Below, in pieces: positions 49,474 to 57,431 of a stretch of DNA of 59,178 nucleotides. The position numbers were made by a program, and so were the translations under genes. Every line of letters starts with the position of its first letter. Position 1 is the stretch's first letter. Origin of the DNA: a virus; IMG/VR virus record IMGVR_UViG_3300033146_002247, positions 1 to 59,178 of that record. The stretch is one strand, 5' to 3'. The notes below the pieces were generated by a model. The model was not told the origin of the DNA. It was given only the letters and a program-made list of their open reading frames with translations, and did not search any database.

Positions 49474-49497
49474 AGTGAACCCTTATAAGGAAATACA

Positions 49498-50112
49498 ATG
49501 TTAAAACCTAGTAACATAAATACAATTTCACAAAATAAAATGACGAATAGTGATATTTCACCAGTCGAAAATTTATTAAATAAAGAAGTTGAGGATTCCA
49601 GTGGTTCACAAACAATAAAGGAACCATCATTGGTTCCTTTATCGGATTCAAAATATGGTGATGTTATTGTTGAACAAAGAAAAGATGCCGAGGGTATGAT
49701 AGAAATTATTGATAATACCGAAAATCTAGTACGGCATTATCACATACACCCGAGCGGAACTTATATTAATATTGATAAAGATGGCAATATTATTCAGAAA
49801 ACAAGTAACGATGAAATTAAAATTATTATGAATAATAAAGAAATTTTAATTAAAGGTGATAAAATTGAAGTTATTAAAGGCGATAAAAAAGTTGGGATTG
49901 ATGGTGATATGAATATTGAGGTTGAAGGCAAAACCGAAATAACTTCTACTGGAGATATATTATTAGAATCTAAAGGAAATGTCGAGATTAAAGCAGCAGT
50001 TGACATTTTATTAAATTCATTAGATAGTAATTTATGGCATCCAAATGGATTAACTCAATGTTTATTTGCAGGTGTACCTCATAAATTAACAACTACATTA
50101 AAAGGAAGTTAA
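49498..50112 (+). CDS. gp5/gpV-type baseplate spike protein
   Basis: 204 residues. LVRHYHIHPSGTYINIDKDG (about 80-99) is followed by regular hydrophobic repeats (EIKIIMNNKEILIKGDKIEV, KKVGIDGDMNIEVEGKTEIT, DILLESKGNVEIKAA) like the triple-stranded beta-helix of T4 gp5C and gpV. No lysozyme domain is present. It would form the membrane-piercing tip attached to the hub (2719). A separate PAAR tip is not seen. AAGG site; four bases before the next gene. Confidence 0.75.
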   Translation: MLKPSNINTISQNKMTNSDISPVENLLNKEVEDSSGSQTIKEPSLVPLSDSKYGDVIVEQRKDAEGMIEIIDNTENLVRHYHIHPSGTYINIDKDGNIIQKTSNDEIKIIMNNKEILIKGDKIEVIKGDKKVGIDGDMNIEVEGKTEITSTGDILLESKGNVEIKAAVDILLNSLDSNLWHPNGLTQCLFAGVPHKLTTTLKGS

Positions 50113-50114
50113 TT

Positions 50115-50657
50115 TTGCCAGTTCTTAATAAATCAGATTTAAGTGATTATGTATACGAACAGATATATAACAAACAATCAACAAATAGAGTAGAAATTTT
50201 TGAATTATTAGCAAATTCAATTAATGATTGGTTTATATTAAAGACTAAGATTCCTGCAACATTAGATACTTATGATACCTCTACAAGTGCTTGGATTCCA
50301 TCAGCACCAATTATTATATATGTCAATCCATTATTATCAGGTAGCGGTTTAATGAATGCTGTGACAGGAAATAATAATTATCAAAATGTTAATACTAATT
50401 TTTATAATGAATTATCAAGTGAGTGGAAATTAACAACAATAACAAATGGATCGGTTCCGCATCAGCATTATTTTTCAGACAATAGTATTCATTTTGTACC
50501 TTATGAAAATATTAGTAACCCTGAACCAACTGATTATTGGAGGTTATTAATATCGAACATGATTGACGGATTAACATTTCCATCAATTGGAGAAAATTTA
50601 AGTATAATTCCTAATGTTACTAGATATACAACATTAGATTTTATACAATTTACATAA
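50115..50657 (+). CDS. Hypothetical structural protein
   Basis: 180 residues, TTG start with AAAAGGAAG upstream. Aromatic, Ser/Thr/Asn-rich and beta-like (PIIIYVNPLLSGSGLMNAVT; SVPHQHYFSDNSIHFVPYEN). Co-transcribed with the spike, so a baseplate or tail component is probable. Not recognised by family. Confidence 0.6.
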   Translation: MPVLNKSDLSDYVYEQIYNKQSTNRVEIFELLANSINDWFILKTKIPATLDTYDTSTSAWIPSAPIIIYVNPLLSGSGLMNAVTGNNNYQNVNTNFYNELSSEWKLTTITNGSVPHQHYFSDNSIHFVPYENISNPEPTDYWRLLISNMIDGLTFPSIGENLSIIPNVTRYTTLDFIQFT

Positions 50658-50726
50658 TTAAAAAAGAAAAGTAAAAAACGGAGTATTATTAATATTTTAT
50701 AATTTAATATTTTATAATTCCTTACT

Positions 50727-50761
50727 CAAAATTAGTCCTTTATATTAAAGGACTAATTTTG
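50727..50761 (+). terminator. Strong terminator after the spike operon
   Basis: 16-bp perfect stem CAAAATTAGTCCTTTA (50727-50742) with its complement (50746-50761), 3-base loop, T-run. Confidence 0.9.
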
Positions 50762-50768
50762 TTTTATC

Positions 50769-50849
50769 GGTTCATTAGTAGTACATTCCTTTCACTTTCT
50801 TAGTCCAACCATATAATTTTATCATTTCACTATCAAAGTACACTAAAAG
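50769..50849 (+). repeat. Intergenic 90-bp element, copy 5
   Basis: GGTTCATTAGTAGTACATTC, TTCACTTTCT, the invariant CAACCATATAATTTTATCAT core, and AAAGTACACTAAAAG. Unlike the other copies, no TTGACA-N17-TATATT promoter follows before the pilin genes, making the element itself the best promoter candidate (TTTCAC about 16 bases before TATAAT, or a phage-specific signal). Confidence 0.85.
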
Positions 50850-50897
50850 ACACTTATGGAGAGGAAAAATAAATAAAATAAAATCAAGAGGTTATTT

Positions 50898-51281
50898 ATG
50901 AAAAAAGGTTTTACATTAATAGAAGTGTTAGTTTCTAGCTTGATATTGGTTATTATTGTTGCTGGGACTTTTAATATGTATATAAATTATATAAAAATTC
51001 AAACCAATATTAAACAAAGGTTCAACGCCAATAGTATTATTAAAGAAATACAAGATAATATTTTTGGTATGCGCAGAGACGACACAGAGGTTTTTATTGA
51101 GAATATCAAAACCATAACAGTTGATAATACAAAATATAATGTCACTTATATTAAAACAAATTATGATTATAAAAAAATCGAGGGTTTATCGCAGGTAACT
51201 GGTGTTTTTTACAAAATCTATGTGAGCTGGGAAGGCACATATAATTCAGATAAAATAGGTTCGTGTTTTATAACATATTAG
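50898..51281 (+). CDS. Type IV minor-pilin-like protein (PilV/GspI-like)
   Basis: 127 residues. Class III signal MKKG-FTLIEVLVSSLILVI: short basic leader, Gly-Phe prepilin peptidase site, Glu at +5 and a hydrophobic helix. The remainder has a helical spine and a small beta head with one late Cys. Needs the host PilD for maturation. Minor pilins initiate pilus assembly and set adhesion. First of three such genes; GAGG site 7 bases before the start. Confidence 0.85.
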   Translation: MKKGFTLIEVLVSSLILVIIVAGTFNMYINYIKIQTNIKQRFNANSIIKEIQDNIFGMRRDDTEVFIENIKTITVDNTKYNVTYIKTNYDYKKIEGLSQVTGVFYKIYVSWEGTYNSDKIGSCFITY

Positions 51282-51290
51282 AGGTTATTT

Positions 51291-51737
51291 ATGAAAAAAG
51301 GTTTTACATTAATAGAATTATTAGTCACATCAATAATTTCTACAATATTAATAGTATCAACAATAGTAATTTTTAATATTGGAATCGATATGTATTATAA
51401 AATATCAGATACTGTGAACATACAGAATTTATTGATTGTTCATACTGATAATATTAATAACAAAATAAAATCTTCAATTAATATAAATTCAAATAATAAT
51501 GGTTTAATTATTACGAATATGGATTCTACATTAAGTTCATTTAATGTAATAGATGAACATCTGGTGGTGGACGGCAATATTGTTAATAAAGATTATATTT
51601 TTCAATTGATTAATAATGGTAGTAATTCAGAGACATTTAACTATTCTTTTAGAGTGGCATTCAAAAGGAATAATAAAATAATTTCAACCGATTTAATAAA
51701 TGGATTTGTCCAACGAAGAAATAGTATAAAATTCTAG
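51291..51737 (+). CDS. Type IV minor-pilin-like protein (PilW/GspJ-like)
   Basis: 148 residues. MKKG-FTLIELLVTSIISTIL is again a complete class III signal with Glu+5. The leader of this gene repeats the DNA around the start of the previous one (GAGGTTATTTATGAAAAAAG), suggesting duplication of the 5' region. The downstream part resembles PilW/GspJ in length and composition. Likely exported with its neighbours. Confidence 0.85.
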   Translation: MKKGFTLIELLVTSIISTILIVSTIVIFNIGIDMYYKISDTVNIQNLLIVHTDNINNKIKSSININSNNNGLIITNMDSTLSSFNVIDEHLVVDGNIVNKDYIFQLINNGSNSETFNYSFRVAFKRNNKIISTDLINGFVQRRNSIKF

Positions 51738-51749
51738 AAGAGGTATGGT

Positions 51750-53309
51750 ATGAAAGGTAGTACATTTATAACAATAATCGTAATAGCAACAATTTTCATT
51801 ATATTTAGTGGTGGTATCCACTTCGCCATAAATGCGAACGTGAAATTATCTGAAAATAATATCAAAAAAACTAAATTATATTACAAAGCCGAAACAGGTA
51901 TCAAATATGCGAAACGATGGATTCAGGCTATACCAACAATTGTGTTTTTGGATAGTAATAGTTGTAAACTATACAAAAATTATTTCAATTCACATAATAC
52001 AGACATATTATCTAATGAAAACATTTTAATTTATGTAGATTACTCTAGCAATAACAAATCTTGGTCTATTAAATCCATTGGAAAAATAAATGATAATTAT
52101 TGTGAAATAAATTATTCTGGCATTACATCAATCTCACCATTAGAGAATTGTTATTTTAACAATAGTAAATCTAGTTTCGGTGGTAATAGATTTACTGCCT
52201 CACAGGTATTTTATGGTAAAACATATTGGAACACTAAAATTCCTATTAGTGCAAAAGGTAGAAGAAATACTACATTTTGGGGTCACGTAACAACAACTGC
52301 GGCACCAGGTGGAGCCTTAACAGGAAATAGGATTAAATCTACTAAAAATCATGCAGACTCTGGAAGTAATTTACCTTTTTGGAACACGAATGGTGTTAAT
52401 TCAAAATTAACTAAGTATGCGTATGGATTGACTATATTTAAAGATTATGTTAGCATGACAGATATTCAATTAAGTAATTCATTGTCAGAGCAGACGTTTC
52501 GAGGTGGTTATACAGCAGATATTTCTTTACATAAAAGTCTGCCCAGTATTGCTTATAAGTATTCAGATATTATAAAATTAAATGCAGTTAGAAACTTAGG
52601 TCAGGGTACAGGTAATGTAGATATAATTTTTTATGTAAAAGAAAATATCGGTAAAGTTTCAATAAACGGTGTTATATATAATCAAACAGATCAAGATATA
52701 ATAGCAATACCAAAAAATTATAATAACGTATATGTAAGGGGAGAGGTAACCAGTGATATATCAATAGCAACAGAATCGGACGATATAATATTAACTGGAA
52801 ATCTATATCCAACTGAATATAAAAAAGATTTTACCAATTTAGAATCTAATTTTTTTAATAAAGTTCCTTACACTGGAATACATAATAACCATCCGGTTAA
52901 TCAATTAAAAAATGTAAAAACGAATATTCAAATTGGTTTGTTAGCAGGATTAGATTTTACTACACAAGCAAATATCATAGTATCAAAAAATTTAATGATG
53001 GATTCTAAAAGCACTGGTATTATTATCGCCGGACTTTTTGCTCCTAACGGAAAATTTAAAAAGGATAATTTACAGTGGGCATATATAAATGATATAATGG
53101 TATATGGCGCCTTTATAGGAATGTCAGAGGGTATTACTTTAAAAAATACTGGATTTAACACATTATATATGTCGAGTGATACCTTTCTCAATGGATATAG
53201 AGCACCTGGTTTTAAATCTTCTATACATATAGATAAATTTGATAAATGTGAAATAAACGAATTTTCTAGTAATATGTTAAAATGGGATGTAAAATACTAT
53301 ACAAATTAG
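51750..53309 (+). CDS. Type IV minor-pilin-like protein, large (PilX/GspK-like)
   Basis: 519 residues. MKGSTFITIIVIATIFIIFS begins a hydrophobic helix without the +5 Glu, as in GspK/PilX-type tip proteins. LYYKAETGIKYAKRWIQ (about 45-61) matches the xxAExGxxxA helix of that family. The large C-terminal region (about 120-500) is beta-rich (SSFGGNRFTASQVFYGKTYW) and could be an adhesin domain exposed at the pilus tip. Order small-small-large is the classic minor pilin operon order. Role in a phage unknown. Confidence 0.75.
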   Translation: MKGSTFITIIVIATIFIIFSGGIHFAINANVKLSENNIKKTKLYYKAETGIKYAKRWIQAIPTIVFLDSNSCKLYKNYFNSHNTDILSNENILIYVDYSSNNKSWSIKSIGKINDNYCEINYSGITSISPLENCYFNNSKSSFGGNRFTASQVFYGKTYWNTKIPISAKGRRNTTFWGHVTTTAAPGGALTGNRIKSTKNHADSGSNLPFWNTNGVNSKLTKYAYGLTIFKDYVSMTDIQLSNSLSEQTFRGGYTADISLHKSLPSIAYKYSDIIKLNAVRNLGQGTGNVDIIFYVKENIGKVSINGVIYNQTDQDIIAIPKNYNNVYVRGEVTSDISIATESDDIILTGNLYPTEYKKDFTNLESNFFNKVPYTGIHNNHPVNQLKNVKTNIQIGLLAGLDFTTQANIIVSKNLMMDSKSTGIIIAGLFAPNGKFKKDNLQWAYINDIMVYGAFIGMSEGITLKNTGFNTLYMSSDTFLNGYRAPGFKSSIHIDKFDKCEINEFSSNMLKWDVKYYTN

Positions 53310-53318
53310 ATTTTTTCA

Positions 53319-53347
53319 TTGACAATTTAACATTAAATGGTTATATT
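53319..53347 (+). promoter_or_regulatory. Early-type promoter with duplicated -10 region
   Basis: TTGACA (53319-53324), N17, TATATT (53342-53347). A second TATATT at 53369-53374 comes from a tandem duplication and lacks its own -35. Confidence 0.8.
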
Positions 53348-53382
53348 ATAATCATAACATTAAATGGTTATATTATAATCAT
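53329..53382 (+). repeat. Tandem 27-bp duplication in a promoter
   Basis: Two identical 27-base units (53329-53355, 53356-53382) covering spacer, -10 box and start region. Confidence 0.95.
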
Positions 53383-53412
53383 AAAGAAAAATTAAAAAAA
53401 AGGAGTAACAAA

Positions 53413-54189
53413 ATGATAAACAAATTAAAAAAGTTTTCAAAAAATATTGAGTCGATTAAAATTTTTACAAATAAAGAATTTAAACCGAATAAATCTAGTT
53501 TATTTGAAATAACTATTAGTAAGGCAAAAGTTGAATATTATAACAAATTTTACAAAAAATCTGAGGGTCACGAAAAACCAGAAATAATAATTGATAATAA
53601 GAAAAAGGTTATTTTTTCAACTCGAACATTCGCTAGAGTCAATAAATTCAAAATGAATTTCGCTAAATGTGGATATTTATACAAAGAATTTATTAACATT
53701 TTAATGTTATTAGAAAAAGAACCAATAAATCTTCATTTTTATAAAGAATCAGTAATTTATAAAAATGAAGATTTTGTCATTGAAATGAAACACAAAACTC
53801 AACCAATATCAAAAGAGATAAAAAATAAAGTTTCTCAAATTGATAAAAAATACAGTAAAATGTATAAATTTAAAAGAGGTGATATCGGTAAATTAATTTC
53901 TAAAAATAGAAAAAATTCAGATTGGATGTTACTTATTAAAAACAAAATTATTTTTGGGAATAATGAACGAAACGATAATTTCAGAGTTTATACAATTGAT
54001 ACTGATAATACTGAAACTTTCGCGATTACACTTAAAAATTTTCATAGTTTTTCTACATATATGCATTTAAAATTGGATATTTCATTAAGTAAAGATAATA
54101 CAATTATAAAATTAGGTAAAAATTTATACTTAGCAAATTTAATTTTTAAAAATAAAGATTTAGAATTTATAACCAATACTTATTTATAA
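53413..54189 (+). CDS. Hypothetical early protein
   Basis: 258 residues, basic overall, alpha/beta (FEITISKAKVEYYNKFYKKS; MYKFKRGDIGKLISKNRKNS; NFRVYTIDTDNTETFAITLK). GGAG site under the duplicated promoter. Not recognised. Confidence 0.6.
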   Translation: MINKLKKFSKNIESIKIFTNKEFKPNKSSLFEITISKAKVEYYNKFYKKSEGHEKPEIIIDNKKKVIFSTRTFARVNKFKMNFAKCGYLYKEFINILMLLEKEPINLHFYKESVIYKNEDFVIEMKHKTQPISKEIKNKVSQIDKKYSKMYKFKRGDIGKLISKNRKNSDWMLLIKNKIIFGNNERNDNFRVYTIDTDNTETFAITLKNFHSFSTYMHLKLDISLSKDNTIIKLGKNLYLANLIFKNKDLEFITNTYL

Positions 54190-54190
54190 A

Positions 54191-54240
54191 TAAAATAAAC
54201 TAAAATAAACTAAAATAAACTAAAATAAACTAAAATAAAC
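54191..54240 (+). repeat. Five tandem copies of TAAAATAAAC
   Basis: Exact 10-base unit repeated five times, directly before the GAGTAACC ribosome region of the gene at 54252. May be a slippage hot spot or an unstructured leader. Confidence 0.95.
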
Positions 54241-54251
54241 GAGTAACCGAA

Positions 54252-55091
54252 ATGAAAATAACACATAAAAAAATTCAAGAAATAGTTGAAGAATTACTAA
54301 ATGAAAATAGTACACTATCCTCAATCGGTGCCACTACCGCTCAAATAAAACAATTATACAAAACTACGAAATATGGTTATGGGAAATTTCAATTACCACA
54401 CGACGCAAATTTTATAAAAATAAAAAAATCAAATTTTTATAAAAAAGACAGAGAATTAGACAATATACATAGTACAGGTACATTAACGGGTGTTGCGATT
54501 GATGATGAGGGTAATTTATTATTTTCTGGACAAGTTTATGATATGAGTCTTTCGTTAATGTTAAAAATTGATGTTAATGGAAAAATATTAGTAAAAGAAT
54601 TAGTTAAGAAAAAAAGAGCTGTTTCCTTATTTAAAAATATTAAAAATATGTATTACATAGAACATAATGATATGATAGCCTCACCAAATTATCAGCAATA
54701 TGAATACGGACAAAAGGAACTATTTGATACAATGAGTGATTATATTTTAAAGGATGTAACATCTTATTTAGAGAAAAAAATAAAAGCAATTCGTATAGAA
54801 GTAAGAAGATTAGAAGATATAGGCAAGTATAATGAGGCAGATGCATTAAGAGCAAAAATAATTAAAGATGACAAATCCGGCACAATTGATATTAATTATC
54901 AATTAACAAATGATGGGTGGTGGGAAAATTTACCATTACAATACATAAAAGACGAAATTGAATCAAAAGGTGCAGTTAGTAATAAAGGGCATAGTTCGTG
55001 GACATTTAATAGTAATAAAGATATTAAAAATGCAGCAGCTAAAGTATTAAAAAGTATTAAAAAGTATATAGATTATCAATTTGATTTTTAA
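54252..55091 (+). CDS. Putative internal head protein (LLNE type)
   Basis: 279 residues, opening MKITHKKIQEIVEELLNE-NS; the longest protein with this leader. The mature part has GTLTGVAIDDEGNLLFSGQV (beta) and a helical EKKIKAIRIEVRRLEDIGKY region resembling a UvrB/C-type Glu-rich helix pair. The ATG follows GAG only, a weak site after the tandem repeat. Packaging is inferred from the leader. Confidence 0.6.
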   Translation: MKITHKKIQEIVEELLNENSTLSSIGATTAQIKQLYKTTKYGYGKFQLPHDANFIKIKKSNFYKKDRELDNIHSTGTLTGVAIDDEGNLLFSGQVYDMSLSLMLKIDVNGKILVKELVKKKRAVSLFKNIKNMYYIEHNDMIASPNYQQYEYGQKELFDTMSDYILKDVTSYLEKKIKAIRIEVRRLEDIGKYNEADALRAKIIKDDKSGTIDINYQLTNDGWWENLPLQYIKDEIESKGAVSNKGHSSWTFNSNKDIKNAAAKVLKSIKKYIDYQFDF

Positions 55092-55119
55092 TAAACAAAA
55101 TAAAAATACATTATCTAAT

Positions 55120-55155
55120 AAAGTCCTTGACAAAAGGACTTTTTTTAGTTATATT
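55120..55155 (+). promoter_or_regulatory. Composite terminator-promoter
   Basis: Stem AAAGTCCTT (55120-55128)/AAGGACTTT (55134-55142), T-run, TTGACA (55127-55132), TATATT (55150-55155). Starts the RNA-repair operon. Confidence 0.85.
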
Positions 55156-55189
55156 ATAGATATAAAAGAAAATCAAAAAGGAGTAACAA

Positions 55190-55393
55190 ATGAAAAAATA
55201 TATTTTTAGAATTTTGGTGGTAATTTATAATTTAATAACAGGTCCAATTACTTTTATTTTAACTATGTTAATAGGAATTATATATGGCCCATTCGAGTAT
55301 ATTATAAAAGGTCAATATGACCCATTAAGGTTAATAAATTTTCAAGAAACCAATAAGTTTTATCTTTATTTAGAAAAACAAACAAAGGAATAA
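55190..55393 (+). CDS. Small membrane protein
   Basis: 67 residues with one long hydrophobic stretch (FRILVVIYNLITGPITFILTMLIG split by Gly-Pro) after a basic start. Probably a membrane hairpin. Four bases before the RNA ligase gene. GGAG site. Unknown role. Confidence 0.6.
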   Translation: MKKYIFRILVVIYNLITGPITFILTMLIGIIYGPFEYIIKGQYDPLRLINFQETNKFYLYLEKQTKE

Positions 55394-55396
55394 AAG

Positions 55397-56632
55397 ATGT
55401 TAGAAGTTCAAAAATATTTACAAACACATACATTAGAAGATTTAAAAGAACAATTTGATATTTCATTAAGATATGACGATGCAAAGGAATTAGTTCTTTT
55501 AAAGTATAGTCAAATAAATTCACCAAAATCACATCCAATTGTGCGTGAATGTAGAGGGCTGATTTTAGAGGTTGGTACTTGGAAATTGATAAGTATGGCA
55601 TTTTATAGATTTTTTAATTACGGCGAAAACCAATCTTTTGACTCAAATGATAAAAAAATTGAACCAAATTTTGATTTTTCTAAAGCAAAGATTATGGAGA
55701 AAATGGACGGAAGTTTAATATCCATATTTACCTATAAAAATCAATGGCGTATTGCTACATCAGGTTCTATTGATAATAATACTTACCCAACAAATTCAGA
55801 TAAAACTTTTTCAGAATTAGTTTTAGATGCTTTACCAATTATACATTCAGAAATAACTATAATGAATACGCCAATAGAATTATATGATAATATATTACAA
55901 CAAAAATGTCAAAATTTTAATAAAGATTATATATATGTTTTTGAATTAACATCACCAAAAAACACAATTGTCACACCTTATTCAGAAACTAAATTGACAT
56001 TATTAACTGCAAGAAATAAAAATAATAATTTTAATGAAGTTAGTTTAAATGAATTAAGACATTTAGAAAATGAAATTAAAATTTATGAACCTGAATTATA
56101 TAATGCAGAGGACATTACTGAATTATATAAAATGCATGATAATATGAAATCTACTGATGAAGGTTTTGTAGCAGTGATTTATGAAAAAGGTAAACAATCA
56201 TATACAAGAGTTAAAGTTAAAAATCCAAGATATGTTGAACTTCACCACTTATTAAATAATGTAAATAGTGAAGCAAGTATTTTATCTTTGATTATTCAGA
56301 ATGAAACAGAAGAAGTTTTAAGTTATTTTCCACATTACAGAAATCAATTTGAGGAACTAACTAAAAAATATGAAAATTATAAACAAATAGTTTTACATTT
56401 AAGATTAAAATATTCAGTGGATTTAGTAACCATAGACAAAGATAAAATAAGAAAAGATTTTGCAATGAAAGTAAATACAGAACCAAATTTTATTAGAAAT
56501 TATCTATTCCAAATTTTTAATGGCGCTATTAACACTTACGAGGAATATGAAGCAAATCAAATTGAACGAAGCGGATTAAAAAATTATAGTAAAAAATTAT
56601 TAGAAAATTTTGAGGCTATTTATGAAAAATAA
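55397..56632 (+). CDS. rnlA: T4 RNA ligase 1-like enzyme
   Basis: 411 residues; T4 Rnl1 has 374. Adenylated Lys is K102 in MEKMDGSLIS (T4 K99). Other Rnl1 features are VRECRGLILE, FYRFFNYGE, motif IV STDEGFVAVIY and motif V RVKVKNPRYVELHHL. It joins 5'-phosphate and 3'-OH RNA ends; in T4 it repairs tRNA cut by the anti-phage nuclease PrrC, working with Pnkp. Here an HD-Pnk gene lies 0.8 kb downstream in the same operon, supporting that role. Confidence 0.92.
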   Translation: MLEVQKYLQTHTLEDLKEQFDISLRYDDAKELVLLKYSQINSPKSHPIVRECRGLILEVGTWKLISMAFYRFFNYGENQSFDSNDKKIEPNFDFSKAKIMEKMDGSLISIFTYKNQWRIATSGSIDNNTYPTNSDKTFSELVLDALPIIHSEITIMNTPIELYDNILQQKCQNFNKDYIYVFELTSPKNTIVTPYSETKLTLLTARNKNNNFNEVSLNELRHLENEIKIYEPELYNAEDITELYKMHDNMKSTDEGFVAVIYEKGKQSYTRVKVKNPRYVELHHLLNNVNSEASILSLIIQNETEEVLSYFPHYRNQFEELTKKYENYKQIVLHLRLKYSVDLVTIDKDKIRKDFAMKVNTEPNFIRNYLFQIFNGAINTYEEYEANQIERSGLKNYSKKLLENFEAIYEK

Positions 56633-56804
56633 AACAATAGTAGATTATGTAGAAGCTGAAAATTCAATTTATAAAATTAATGTAGACATAGAAAATACAA
56701 AATTTGAAGGGTTTGAAATTGATGAAGTTGATGTTTATACATTAGACATAACCAAATTTATAAATGAAAAATCAAAAGGAGCAATAAATGGAAATTGGAA
56801 CTAG
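56622..56804 (+). CDS. Hypothetical small protein
   Basis: 60 residues from the ATG at 56622 (GAGG within the ligase gene). Acidic (NVDIENTKFEGFEIDEVDVY). Overlaps the ligase by 11 bases and the next gene by 17. Part of the RNA-repair operon. Not recognised. Confidence 0.5.
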   Translation: MKNKTIVDYVEAENSIYKINVDIENTKFEGFEIDEVDVYTLDITKFINEKSKGAINGNWN

Positions 56805-57108
56805 ACCAAATGATATAAAACCATACAGTATTTTATATCGAAATGTAAAACAAAATGAAATATGGCAAGTAATCTATAATTTTTCTAAGGAAAATGATGC
56901 CAAATTAAAAATAGATGCAGATTTTCATAAAAAATTATTTTATGAACTTTATAGTTATGAGACAAATTATAACAATAATATTAGTTTAAATAAAGATTTT
57001 ATTATGTCAGTTAGTGAGGACATAGAATTAAAACTTACTTTAGTAGATATTGATAAGGTAAAATTTTATGTAAGATTAACAAATCTAAAAGGAGCATTTG
57101 ATGTTTAA
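56788..57108 (+). CDS. Hypothetical protein
   Basis: 106 residues, mixed (YSILYRNVKQNEIWQVIYNF; FIMSVSEDIELKLTLVDIDK). AAAGGAGC site within the upstream gene. Overlaps the KH gene start by 8 bases. Not recognised. Confidence 0.55.
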   Translation: MEIGTRPNDIKPYSILYRNVKQNEIWQVIYNFSKENDAKLKIDADFHKKLFYELYSYETNYNNNISLNKDFIMSVSEDIELKLTLVDIDKVKFYVRLTNLKGAFDV

Positions 57109-57415
57109 TATTAAAGATTGGGAACTTGAAGAAACAAAAGGAGAAATTGTTTACTTATTAAAAAAACATTTTTCTTTTGAAAATAACCCAACATTACAAA
57201 ATAGTAGATATTATATTACAGATATTAATTTATCAACAGACACCGATAAAAATGGTTATTTATATTACATAAATATTACTACACATTTACCTGGTATTTT
57301 AATTGGAAAACAGGGTAAAGATATAAATGCCTTAGAAAAATTAATCAAAAAGCATATTACTGTATTTAAAGGCAGCATAAAATTAAATATAATTGAAAAT
57401 AAATTATGGTATTAA
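57101..57415 (+). CDS. KH-domain RNA-binding protein
   Basis: 104 residues from the ATG at 57101 (AAAAGGAG upstream). LPGILIGKQGKDINALEKLI (about 64-83) is a KH core: the GxxG loop (GKQG) follows a strand and precedes a helix, with hydrophobic strands either side (YYINITTHLPG, GSIKLNIIE). Type II topology as in bacterial KH proteins. Its place between RNA ligase and HD-Pnk suggests it recruits or positions broken RNA. Confidence 0.75.
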   Translation: MFNIKDWELEETKGEIVYLLKKHFSFENNPTLQNSRYYITDINLSTDTDKNGYLYYINITTHLPGILIGKQGKDINALEKLIKKHITVFKGSIKLNIIENKLWY

Positions 57416-57431
57416 CACAAAGGAGTAACAA

